NCBI GenBank assembly: GCA_028023455.1
Contig: JAQFVV010000275.1
Coordinates: 310,001-374,000, forward strand
Source of the DNA: Epiperipatus broadwayi
Taxonomy: Eukaryota > Onychophora > Udeonychophora > Euonychophora > Peripatidae
DNA length: 64,000 nucleotides
Direction: 5' to 3'
Made by a program: the position numbers and the translations under genes
Part shown: in pieces, positions 36,557-47,392 of the stretch
Layout of the letters: every line of letters starts with the position of its first letter
Position numbering within the stretch: position 1 is the first letter of the stretch
The notes under the pieces: generated by a model
Told to the model about the DNA's origin: nothing
The model's database searches: none
Seen by the model: the letters and a program-made list of their open reading frames with translations, nothing else

Positions 36557-37606
36557 TGTATTGGTCAAGTTTGTATAACTACTTAACAAGATGAAAGGCC
36601 AAGTAAGGTTATCAACTATCCGGTACAGAGTTACTCCTGTCCTAGGTTTAAACCCATCGACCTTCCTTGTGTCCACACTCCAGTTAACATCCTTGAGTAT
36701 AACCATTCCCTTTCCCAGATGCCACAGCTTAACTCATCAGATTAAACATGGGGTGCTCTATCTCAGGTTTCCTTATTTAGCTATAAACCATACTGATGTT
36801 TACTCCCAGGGTGTGCATTAGATCCCAAACACAAATTATAGGTATATATAAAGTGTGCATTTAAATATTTATCAGACGAACACTAGCGGTTGGATTATAG
36901 TTAATTATTTATTAATAAAACATTCATAAATGGAGGTTATAAATAGATTAGTTGCCAGTTATCACAACATGATGAATGATGATGGTTACATAAATATACA
37001 GTGCTTTAATATGCTATCATGATAATGACTAGTGCCCATATTATCCAATTTGGCTTAATCAAGTATTTACTTAGCTATCTTGTGTTGGGTTAGGGAAATG
37101 TGAGTTACTTATGGAAATGTTACTGATTCTTTCACAGAGGCTAAAGCTAAATAAATCATATTCCCTTAGGAAATAAGGGCAGTGGTTGGAATAGGTTCAA
37201 GTCTTAGGCCGCAGAGGTATATCTGCTTCTAACCTAGAGTACTTTGAAATTCTGGAGATCGAGTTACACCATGGTATGCTAAATCTGGATTTGGGGTCAC
37301 AGCAACTCTCCAGTGTCTGTAGAACCTGGACCAGGATACATCAGAAGATCGAGCTCCTGGGCACAAGACTGATTGATGGCCTTATTGTCACTTTGGATGA
37401 AATATAAAAGAAGACCACACCTAACATATATAATTTGGAGTAAGCTTAGCCGTGTGAAGCAGTCAAAAATAATTATATCAATTATAGGGCCTCAAATATG
37501 GTCCATTGACTTATTAATAAGAAAAGAATAATAACTATATAGGATTTAAACCCACATAAGCATTTAAAATAGACAGCAAATATAGCTGTGAGAAATAATT
37601 AATACA
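36557..37606 (-). repeat. Probable 5' LTR (right copy)
   Basis: 1050 bp with short inverted ends TGTATT...AATACA. It carries a block of about 95 bp (roughly 36830-36922) missing from the left copy, bounded by a repeat of GTGTGCATT. It lies upstream of gag in the minus-strand orientation. Confidence 0.6.
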
Positions 37607-39247
37607 TTATTTATTTACCATGGGTGGAAAATCACACTAACAGGTTATTTAACAGGTTATTTAACATTAACATTTATCAGGTATCTTAAGGTTTATCCTC
37701 AATAACATTATAAATATATATTTTACTAAATAAGTGAGGATTGTTTTTATTTTATGTTCAGTACATATTTCCTTATCGTACCTTCAGTGAAATAAGTTTA
37801 TTTATGACTTCAATATTTATTAAGAACGCGTTACATATATATATAAACAGGTTATAATTTAGTCAGTTGATGGCTTAGATACTTAAAACATTGTTACTGA
37901 AGGCACATAATTATAGCACTTTCTTAGAATTTATGAGTTAACTTATACGAATTATGGTTCATCATTTTTATACACAATTGATACAAAATAAAGTAGTTAT
38001 AACTTATCATGATGAGGGGGGGGGATCTATTTTGGATGACTTATGCATTACTCACTGATTTCACTTATTGATTTTATTTATAATTCTTAGCATTAAGAAT
38101 ACTTTGATATCTCTCTGACTCGGATGAATCCCAAGGGATCTGGCCAGAATCCGAAAGGAGTATAAACAAGATTCATTAATTAATTAATTATAGATCTCTC
38201 CATCATGTAAAGTACATTACACATATAATAAAAATTATAATTATAGCGTGATAACAGAATTAGAAAATAGCTTAATTGGATAAAATAATAAATTACATAT
38301 TAATATTAAGATCAAGAAATATATTTTACCATTAATTAAGTTAAAATTTATCTAGGTTAAGCCCAAGCAAGACTGATAGATTTAGTTATAGTTTAAAAAA
38401 AACATTAGTAAACATTTACCGACATTCTAGTTGACTTTTTGATGACGGATGAGCAAATTCATGAGAAATAACAGGTGGTCACAATGATGACAGTCTCTCT
38501 CATTACATGTTATTCCACAGCCTTTTGACCCAGAGAAACCGATGCTGCTTACTCATGCCATTCTTTCAGGTACAGTGCATATTGCAAAGGATAAAATTTT
38601 ACCTATTAAAATATAGTTCTTTCACTATGGCTTCAATATTTTATTGCTATTTTCTCAATAACATGATACTCTCATTTAGAAGTTATTAGCTTAAGGTTTC
38701 ACTCTATATGCTTATAACTATATATCTTGATATATATCTTTTAACAATGGGATTTCTTCCCTTATATTTCTATACTTTTGTCTCCAGTGCATTCTCAAAA
38801 GTTAATTGCTGATGTTCTTTAAATGCATCTCTTCCATTTTGTCACCACTCTGTCTGGCTGTGTACTGTATTCATACTTTCTCGGTACAATGTATTTCCTC
38901 TTCAAGGTGACAAGATTTTTGTAAGGCTCTAGGGATACAGTATGCAGGTTACTTCACTTAATGCATTTTGAATCACTCTCCCATTGTATATCCAATTTTT
39001 AATATTTGCAAATGCTTTTAATGGTTTTAAACACTTTAAACTTAGTTGAAACTTTTCTAATAAATCACTTAAATATTTCATTTGCCTGAGATTGCTAAGT
39101 CTGATTATGAAGTACATTTTACTTTAACCATTTACTTACCATGATTGCACATACACATGCTTATACACCTGGGTCTCTTTTTACGTGGACTTATTTAACA
39201 CAATTTTGAAGTTACGCGATTCGTGTTTCACCGGAAGTCGACCTCCG

Positions 39248-39316
39248 ATAATGTGCTATTACTTTAAATAATAAATTTCGTGCACTTACGTTATATTGAA
39301 AGTAATAGCACATTAT
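39248..39316. repeat. Hairpin with perfect 18-bp arms
   Basis: ataatgtgctattacttt (39248-39265) and its exact reverse complement (39299-39316) flank a 33-bp loop. With one mismatch the stem extends to about 21 bp. It could be a tiny foldback element or a structured RNA. Confidence 0.75.
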
Positions 39317-41327
39317 TGGAATTCTACTTTCATCTTAGTAATTTCAATATTTTCAGTGCTTTATAATAGTAAGATTTTATGCAATAATGAAATTAAAATC
39401 ATGATTTCCACATTTTATGTATACACACATTAAATTTTACAAGATTATAATGCAAATTTGTTCAAACATTGAGCGTGTTAATTTTGCATTTTAAATCACA
39501 TTCTGTGTTTGCTTTTTAAAAAAGAATGTAATTAATTATTAATCATTTAGTGTCCACATGTTTATTTTTAAAAGGTCAGTAATAGCAGTGGGCACAATTA
39601 AAAATTAAAATCTGATTTTTAATTGTAATTAACAATTTAAAAATTATTTACGGGTGACTTGAAATTAATGTGATGTAAAACGAAATTTGATTTTTAAATG
39701 GAATTGAAAATTAAAGACAAAAATAAGAATTTAATTTTTAGTTGTTAGTTTTGATTAAATTTTTCCCAGCAGTGGTGAATAAATGTCTTTTTATTATCAT
39801 AAGTCTAAGTTCATAAACAATTAATAAAATCATCGTTGTTGTTAACAGAAAACCATTAACACAGCATGAGAGTGAACTTGGCGCTAGTTGTATTTCCTCT
39901 TGTGAGAATAATTGCTGAGATATTCTTGACTTCGTTTAAGGAGAAGCCAAATACATCACATGAGAATCTGATTTTTTACTAGTTTGCAAACGAAAGTGTT
40001 TTGGGGCAAATAGCGATAATAATTAAAACGTGTATAAAAAAATGTAAATTATTGTACTGTAAATTATGCATAAAAATATATTATTGTGAATAAAATTAAA
40101 TATTATAGTTAAAAAAAGTTTGTCTTGTATCAATTTTTTTCAAATTTGAAATTTTTTATTAGTCATATTTTATTTCCTTATTTTTTTTTTGCGCAAATTT
40201 TAAAGTAATTTTATGTTGGTGCTTTGCTTTTATGCAAATTTTGAAAAATCACAGACCACATCCCCCCTTTTTCAATGTAAGTCACGTCTATTTTTGCACG
40301 ATTTCGTTTGCGCGTTTTCTGAGGAACCTATCTATCGCGTAAAACGAGACCCAGGTGTACTTAATATATGTGGGATGATATTATTAATAACTCTTTTCAA
40401 TGCTGGGAGATAGATTTGAACACAGTATATGAAGCAAGTATATCTACAGGTAGATAAGCATTGCTTCAATATGTTATCAATTTTGACAAAAATGCTAAAT
40501 AGAAATGGATATAATAGCATAAGAATAAAAGTATAGAATGATATCATATTTCAATTAATGGAAAATATGTATTTGAAGATTTGTAATATGGTTAATGGAT
40601 TCAACCCAGGAAATGATCATAGATTAGTAAGATGTAAGATATATGTAATGCAAACTTTGAGAAATAATAGCTCTTAATGAAGATAATATTAACTGTAGAT
40701 ATTTTTAATCTTCATAAACTTATAAATGAATTTAACTTTATTAAATATGTTATAAATTGTTTAAAAATATTAACCAACTTTAAGTTGATGACATTAGTAA
40801 AATGATAAATATATATAATAGTAATTCATTATATTTTAAAATAAAATAAGGCAATATATATAAATATGAATATATTTACAAGTTGACCTAAGTTGACCAA
40901 ATCAAATATCTGGAATTATTTAATGGTTGGGAAAAAATTAATAACACAAAAAATGTAATTTTAAAATGGCAAAAAAGGCTATACAAGAAAACAAAAGTTT
41001 TAAAAGTTTTAAACATCTTGATAATGAAAAAAAGTGGTTCCAGCAGATTGTACTATTAATAATAAGAAAACAACATAATATGTAAAGAAATTCTTAAAAA
41101 ACAATATAATAAAAAAGCAAAAAAAAAAAACCAAAAGATTGCAACATATTTTGATATTCCCAGTATTTTCATGAAGGACATAAAAACTTCAGAAATGATA
41201 ATTATTATAGTTATTTTAAAGGAAAAAGTGAGAAAAAAAAAGAAAAAAATGTTGACAAATATACGTATAAAAATATATCAAATAAGTGAAAGAATGAAAT
41301 AATGATATTTATGAAAAGTGCCATGAT

Positions 41328-41400
41328 GGTTTGGTGTAGTGGTAAAAATTGGTAGCAGCTCAAAATTAATCTATCATAGTCCAGCTCTGTCATTTCTAGT
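41328..41400 (+). repeat. Possible tRNA-derived SINE scrap
   Basis: TGGTTTGGTGTAGTGGTAAA fits a pol III A box (TGGTGTAGTGG). The expected B box about 40 bp later is only weakly matched (AGTCCAGCTCTG). It is not a functional tRNA. Confidence 0.3.
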
Positions 41401-42996
41401 GCTTGAACTCCTTATGAACTCTCAAACAATAAATTATTGAATAATAATAATGATAACAATATTATTTTTCAAGAAAAGTGAAAAAGAGGATATTAGAATT
41501 TACAAATCTATTAATTTTTGTCAGTTCTATACAAGATCTTTGGACTTTAACCATTCTAATAAACAAACTACATTTAAATGTGATTAAAACATAATATATC
41601 ACCTATTAATGGAATTTATAGAAAGAACCAACGAGGATAAACTGCCATTATGCTATGAAAGTATAATTATAAAAAGATACACGATGCTTTATTAAGATAT
41701 AATCATTGTCAAAGAACAATCAATGGTACCTGCAGTTAGTATAGAACTAAAGACCTTAAATACACAATTGCTGTTCCAGTCTTGGATCTATGCAAGTTGT
41801 TTTGGGTTTAAAATCTTAATGTATTTTATATTCAGGTTAATAGGATTCCAACTTTTCAAGCTTTTACTGAACTTCATTTATGGAATGTCCAAAAGTTATG
41901 AAATGGAATGTTATTTGATTGCCATGCCTATGATTTTGGATAAGAATCTGAACCTGATAAAAGTTGATTTTTTTTTTAAAGTTTCAAACAGAATTGGAAT
42001 TTTTCTTTCAGGTTAATGATCCATAACCAATCCATATCCTCTGGATAATCAGTTAATGAGCTAAAGGGCAAAAGTTTCAAGCTCATTTGGGTTGATAATA
42101 TGAGAATTTACGTATTGACTGTAAAAATAAAGACTTGATTATAATAGGAAGCGACTATCTTCATTACTGGTAGGAAAGATGTCGTACCTCTTTAACTTCC
42201 ATGCTAAAGCTTAATGTTATAAAGTTCACCAGCAAAAATCAATTTATATATTACGTGAATTAATTAACGATTGTGCTATAGGAAATAACCAAGTAGAAGT
42301 CGAAGTTTGTTTGCACTCACTGCACTATATGAGATGGTAACGATAACCGTCCGCCTTGCGGAGTTGTAAATATTGCGCGCGAAAAGTATATACAAGAAGT
42401 TTACGTAAGTAAAATATATGTATTTAATCAAATCAAATATTAAGTAAGACAAATTTCTTAAAGATTTTTGCAAATTTTTAATATACGGAAATAGTTAATA
42501 CAATTTTTTACTTTTAAATGCAAATTGTATTCTGTGGCAATATTTTTATTTCGAAATATTACCTACGTTAAATTATAATTTCGTAATCAGATGTGGTGCA
42601 GTAATAAAACATGTAAGAATACAATACACTATTTAATTACCATTTACGAACAATAACTTATTGTCGTTGGTGGAAAGTTTACTAATCTTTTTTTGGCAGA
42701 TATGTTTTTAAGAAAAGTTTTTAGTATGAAAACAAGTGAGGTTACTAAGCAACAGATTACTATCTAAAGATCGCACGTAATTTTCCTTGATATTGATTAA
42801 CAATTATTTGTCATTCCAAAATATTATTGGTTAAAATTTTTGTTAATTAAAAAAAAAATTAAATTTATCATTGAATTCATATCTATAATGTCATATTCTA
42901 TAAACAATTATTTTTTAAAATATTGGATGAAATTTTATATGTGAAGTGAATTAAATCATCTGCTATTCATAACTGTATTACCCATAAAAAATAATG

Positions 42997-43021
42997 TTCC
43001 GGAAATTTAATTTCCCGGAAA
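42997..43021 (+). promoter_or_regulatory. Paired GGAA palindromes, candidate promoter motif
   Basis: TTCCGGAA (42997-43004) and TTTCCCGGAAA (43011-43021) occur 14 bp apart, the second followed by GTG. They match ETS-type (CCGGAA) or STAT-type (TTCN3GAA) sites and lie about 30-50 bp upstream of the ATG at 43050, in a stretch with more CpG than elsewhere in the window. Confidence 0.4.
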
Positions 43022-43049
43022 GTGGGTAGCAGACGATTATCCGAACAAT

Positions 43050-43100
43050 ATGGCAGGCATTATAAAATATCACCTTATAAAACTTTATCTTCAAACGCGG
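43050..43100 (+). CDS. Candidate short first coding exon
   Basis: ATG at 43050 (context CAATATGGC) opens 17 codons, MAGIIKYHLIKLYLQTR, ending exactly at CGG followed by GTATGT, a strong splice donor (intron phase 0). The upstream DNA has the GGAA palindromes. The peptide would be a basic, hydrophobic N-terminus that could suit a mitochondrial or membrane protein, but that is a guess. No downstream exon is identified. It could be an upstream ORF or noncoding first exon of the gene starting at 43641, or chance. Confidence 0.35.
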
Positions 43101-43640
43101 GTATGTTTTTCTTTAACAATATAACAAAACTTTCATGTACATACATTTCTTTATAAAATAATACTTATAGTATATAATTATTCTTTATAATTAATTATTA
43201 CGTAGAATAAAATAAACTAATTAGAATTTCTCTATATGGCTGTACTTAAAACTTTTTTTATTACGGTTTACCTTAAAATTTTCGTAATGATATTTTGCCA
43301 GTCTAAGTTTTGACTTATACAGCGCAATATGGAAAGTTTGTGCTGGTTTGATTGACAACAGTAGCCGATTTTAGACGGATTCTAAATCTAAATCCTTCTC
43401 TTAAATTGCTGCGGCATTAGCGTTATTCTCTTGTATTGTTCTTTTAAAAAATTTTGACTGCGCAATCGCACTTTACAGGTTTCCTCCGGTTGGCCTTTGA
43501 CCGCGGCAGCTGGTAATTTGTATCATCCCCTTTGTTTTGAATCAAGTTACATTCTCAAACAAAGTTATTCCTGCTTTGACAAGTCCTATTTTTCTTAAAA
43601 ACTTATTTCAAATTGTTTAAATTATCAAAACTTCCATAAC
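43101..43640 (+). promoter_or_regulatory. CpG-bearing upstream region or first intron and 5' UTR
   Basis: Between the two candidate exons. It has a C+G-richer stretch at 43370-43530 (CCTCCGGTTGGCCTTTGACC, GCGGCAGC). Potential acceptor-like TTTACAG occurs at about 43472-43478. No conserved coding. Confidence 0.35.
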
Positions 43641-44033
43641 ATGGCATCAGAAAACTATTTACAATTTTTTGTATGTTTACTTTTTACTTTATGCGAAATT
43701 TCACAAGAAGCAGCAGTTACACATATTTCCAAATTTTCGCTGGATGAAACTCCATATGGAGGATATTCTCAGGATATGGAAAATGTTAATATTGGAATAG
43801 ATTCTCAGATTTTAAGCTTCAAAGTTATCAGCGATCAACTTTCTTATCCCACGACACCACCTTCTGCAATCTCAGTTACACATTCGCATGGCTCGGGTTC
43901 CATTTCACGAATAATACCAGACTCAACACAGCCATCACTTTTTTCAGATCGTTTCGATTCAACTACCGAACCTCTTACCGGTGGATTATTCCAGGAAATA
44001 GATATAATGTTTCATTCTCCAGTCCTGAGTGAG
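43641..44033 (+). CDS. Candidate first coding exon of a secreted or membrane protein
   Basis: 131 codons from ATG at 43641 (AACATGG context; the same frame upstream reaches a stop with no earlier ATG) to GAG at 44033, followed by GTACGT, a consensus donor (phase 0), and then a pyrimidine-rich, stop-filled intron. Residues 5-20 (NYLQFFVCLLFTLCEI) form a hydrophobic core, so the start looks like a signal peptide with cleavage near residues 22-26. The rest is Ser/Thr/Pro-rich (LSYPTTPPSAIS, SGSISRIIPDSTQPSLF), without cysteine after the signal, suggesting an extended extracellular stalk. I recognise no family. It lies in the only CpG-enriched part of the window. Later exons must be far downstream. 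An open frame running on past the donor to 44078 is probably intronic read-through. Confidence 0.6.
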
Positions 44034-46250
44034 GTACGTGCTATTTTTATCCCCCCTCCCATTTTTTTTTTAAATTAAAAAAAGCGGTAGCGAAATAAGA
44101 GTAATAAATCTTATCATGAAAAAAGCTGCCTTCTTTTTTTTTTTTTAATAAAGTTTAATTAATTGTGGCATCCGTACTGAATTTCCCTGTTTTTTTTTTT
44201 TTAAATAAAATTAAAATGAATCTTAATTATAATTGCATGAATTGCAATAATTTCATACTCATTGCTTAAATATATTCATAGTTAAAACTCTATTGAAATG
44301 CTAATGATGATACCGGAGACAATAAATTTAACACTTGGAAAATTTAAGTTGTTTTTAGTTTTTTCTGTATCGTAGAAAAAAAAAAGTTTGCTGAGTTATT
44401 TGTTTCTAATATTGAAGCTTTATCATCTAAGAGATTAACACAAGTACCTAATAGCATTAGCTAATTATCTAAAATATGTGTTAAAATTTAGTTGTTTTAT
44501 TTATTTTTGTTTTAAAAAGTAATAAATTTTCGTTTTTCTCTTTCGCTTACTTTCCCGTAATTGACCTAAAAAAAAAAAAAAAGAAAGAAAAAGCCAAAAG
44601 GCAAATTTTTCATTATTGCCCGCGTAATAAATATTTCAAACTTTTCTTCTTAAATATGCTGTTATGTGAGGAGATTCTAGAGGTTTTTTTTTATTTCAAC
44701 TTTTTAACAAAAAAGATATGGTCTTAAAAATTGCTATTCACTTCTATACAAACAAATTACTGATACATAGACACACAAACATAGTTTTTATTTAATTATA
44801 TAGATTTTTTTTTTTATAATTGTTAGATGTTTGTATTTAATTATATACTTAGATACAATGATTAATTTTTTGGTTGATATTTTCATAAATAATATATTTA
44901 CAATTTATACATATATATGATTATCATTTAATAATGATAATATACACAATTTTTAGTAATACATATATTATATAACTTAAGCATTTTTAGGTGAGTTTAC
45001 ATTTAATAGATAGTTGTATTTTCTCATAAATAAGTAATATAATTAAATAAAATAATTATATAATTAATTTAAATTTATATTTTATATTTATGCACACTGT
45101 AAAAAAAAAAAGTACTATTAATTAACTGGAAGAAGACCATTTGATTATTCCAAAGTCTTAAAGAAAATAAATAATGCAAATACATTATATTATCATTGCA
45201 GCTGTTGTTACCATGTTAATATTGACATGGAAAATAAGCAGTGATACATTGCTTACCAATAAATAAGATAGTATGGTCAGTTTAATGATTTTAACAACTA
45301 AATTTGAGTCTGAGAAAACAAATTTATTTGTCAGCTCCTAACTGAGACATTGGTTAGATTTTCTTTAAACCAATGACATAGATATTGAACAGCAAATCAA
45401 GGCAATACATTTAAACCTCTGGGTTTTAGAAGTCGATCACTATAGGTCAAAAATATTGATAATAAAATAGCTTATAATTAACTCATTAAATATTAATGAC
45501 AATTAAGTGATAGTATTTATTTAATATTAGTTGATTTTATTATTCTTTTGTTGTATATATATATATCTGGGGAAAAAAGAAGATATATATTCAAAGAACC
45601 AAAAAACCTACTGAGTCACTAAAGGAATATTATTTATGAATTTACAGGAAGGTTATGAAAACTTTTAGCTATAAATCATTTGATTATTTGCTTAATATTT
45701 ACTTATGACAGAAAGCAAAAATTTGTAATCTTTATTTCCAGATAATATAAAATGTCAGCTAAGGTTATATATAGATAATGAACAAAAATAGAGAATGATC
45801 ATTTTTTATTTAATGAAGTTTCTTTATTATTAATTATATTTCTACTATACTTTGCCTGATGTTGTTGCTAGACATCTCAAAAGACAATTCCTGATTGTAA
45901 TTTTTAAATTTCTTTACATATAATTTATATTATTTATTAAATAAACATTTAAAAAGAAGTCTTAAATTTCAGTCATAGACTGCCATTCAATTGTATAAAT
46001 TGTAATGAATAATGCAAAATATGAAAGTTTATACATATGCAATAAAAAATTTGTTTGTATTAAAAATCAAAACATAACATGTTATATTTAGAAAGATTAT
46101 TGTTGTATTTTTCTGGTTATTACTTTTCATGTATCACTTTCTAAATAAGTATTTAAATGTATTACTTGTTATTGTATATCTTAAAAGAGAAAAATAGGTA
46201 GAATTTGCCATTTGGCAGCAATTTTAAAAATAATTTTATGAATTACAATA
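44034..46250. other. Presumed intron or intergenic DNA
   Basis: T- and A-rich sequence after the donor at 44034, with many homopolymer runs. No exon or element recognised. Confidence 0.5.
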
Positions 46251-46254
46251 AGTA

Positions 46255-46400
46255 TTCAAAGGGAATAAAAATAAATGGAGATTACTTAAAGTATTCATAT
46301 TTTGCAGATGATGTTTTATTTTGGAAAATAATGTTTCAGATCTTCAGGAAGTGATTCAAAGGTAAAATAAAAAAAGATTTAAGTAATATTTAATGGGTTT
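46255..46400 (+). pseudogene. RTE-like LINE RT scrap
   Basis: The frame reads GIKINGDYLKYSYFADDVLF, with the RT active site FADD at 46301-46312. After a frameshift it continues ENNVSDLQEVIQR, the ...(N/E)xxxDLQ.mi..L segment that follows the active site in RTE-group and related LINEs. Only this patch is clear; possible further scraps (FKSLDEIKKLKECREE) reach about 46700. It is a short dead fragment. Confidence 0.65.
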
Positions 46401-47178
46401 TCAAAAAAGAATATAAGTTTGTAAATACATATTAATAAATTAGAACAATTTAATATTAATATAATGAAAATAATTATTCATAGAATTATAATTAGATAAA
46501 ATGTTTATTAGGAAAAAATAATAATAAAAGGAAATATATCTATATGTTTTTTGTTATTGATTATATGGACATGAAATTTATGATGTATAAAATAAGGCCA
46601 ATATAAAGACTACAAATTCCACAGTAAAGCATGAACTTCAGAATATTTTAAAAGTTTGGATGAGATAAAAAAATTAAAGGAATGTAGAGAAGAGATACTA
46701 TGGACAGGGAAATAAACCTTAAGAAATTTTCATTCTTTAAAGGATTTTCAATATGGAGATGATGATGATGATGTTGATATTGAATGTTTTTCAGATATTA
46801 GAATAATATAGTGCCACAATGTTTATTTTTGTTTTGATTATCCATGCCTTTTTTGTTATTCTTTAATTTTCTTTTTTTCATCACTTCAAGCTAATGAGAA
46901 CTGAATATTATGATAATAGACTAATTGGGAGAAACAATTAATTTCATTTTTTAAAAAATTAACAGTAAGCCTTTAATGCTCTATCTAAAGATTTATTTAT
47001 TTTATTGTAAATAAATAAGCTTGTCTCAATGCAGATACTAGAATTAATAAACTTCACTAAGGATTATTTTGATATAAATAAAATTAATGGAATGGATTTT
47101 GTTATTAGTATTATTACATCTGATCTTAATATTTTTTTATGCTGGAGAACTCATACAGGATTATAAATTATTTTAGTG

Positions 47179-47372
47179 TTGCATGTTGTAAAATGTATAT
47201 ATTTCTTATCATGACTTTTCAACAGACACATTGTGGATTATCTGGTTCACCTAATAACTTGTAAAAGTCATTTATATAAATAAAATCTACAATTTTAAAA
47301 ACCAATTTACTACCTGGCAATCTTGTCACTATTTAGAAAATCCAATATTATCTTTATTTAGTTCAAGCTATA
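47179..47372 (+). repeat. Duplicated block X, first copy
   Basis: Matches 53496-53738: both contain AAAATGTATATA, CTAATAACTTG, TTTATATAAATAAAATCTAC and CTTGT(C/G)ACTATTTAGAAAA in the same order. Here it lies just left of block Y, whereas the other copy lies right of Y'. Confidence 0.8.
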
Positions 47373-47392
47373 TACATGCACACATATATGCA

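Larger units (their letters stand above)
31210..37606 (-). mobile_element. Second gypsy-type element (minus strand), integrase truncated, between probable LTRs
   Basis: Gag, protease, RT, RNase H and the start of integrase read right to left from about 35700 to 32575. Two direct repeats, 31210-32156 and 36557-37606, flank this block in the positions of 3' and 5' LTR; the ends fit TGTA...AATACA. Against this, I cannot find a convincing primer site, polypurine tract or target duplication. Also, about 420 bp of unrelated A+T-rich DNA (32157-32575) replaces the integrase core and C-terminus. The copy is heavily mutated. If the repeats are not its LTRs they are an independent dispersed family. Confidence 0.65.
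37607..42280. other. Mostly non-coding interval
   Basis: No recognisable gene. It holds an 18-bp-arm hairpin (39248-39316), a tRNA-like A-box scrap (41328-41400), a G-run at 38033 and some CpG-bearing patches (39205-39250, 39880-40020, 40280-40360). Open frames at 40213-40413 and 41723-42016 show no motif. Confidence 0.55.

Noticed and set aside
36082-36821. Three plus-strand open frames in series
   Set aside because: They lie antisense in the leader and probable LTR of the minus-strand element, overlap A/T runs and show no protein motif.
39570-39780. Possible hAT-type miniature element (CAGTGG at both ends)
   Set aside because: The CAGTGG strings are in direct, not inverted, orientation and no 8-bp target duplication is visible.
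41328-41400. Functional tRNA gene
   Set aside because: A-box match only; no cloverleaf or B box of adequate quality.
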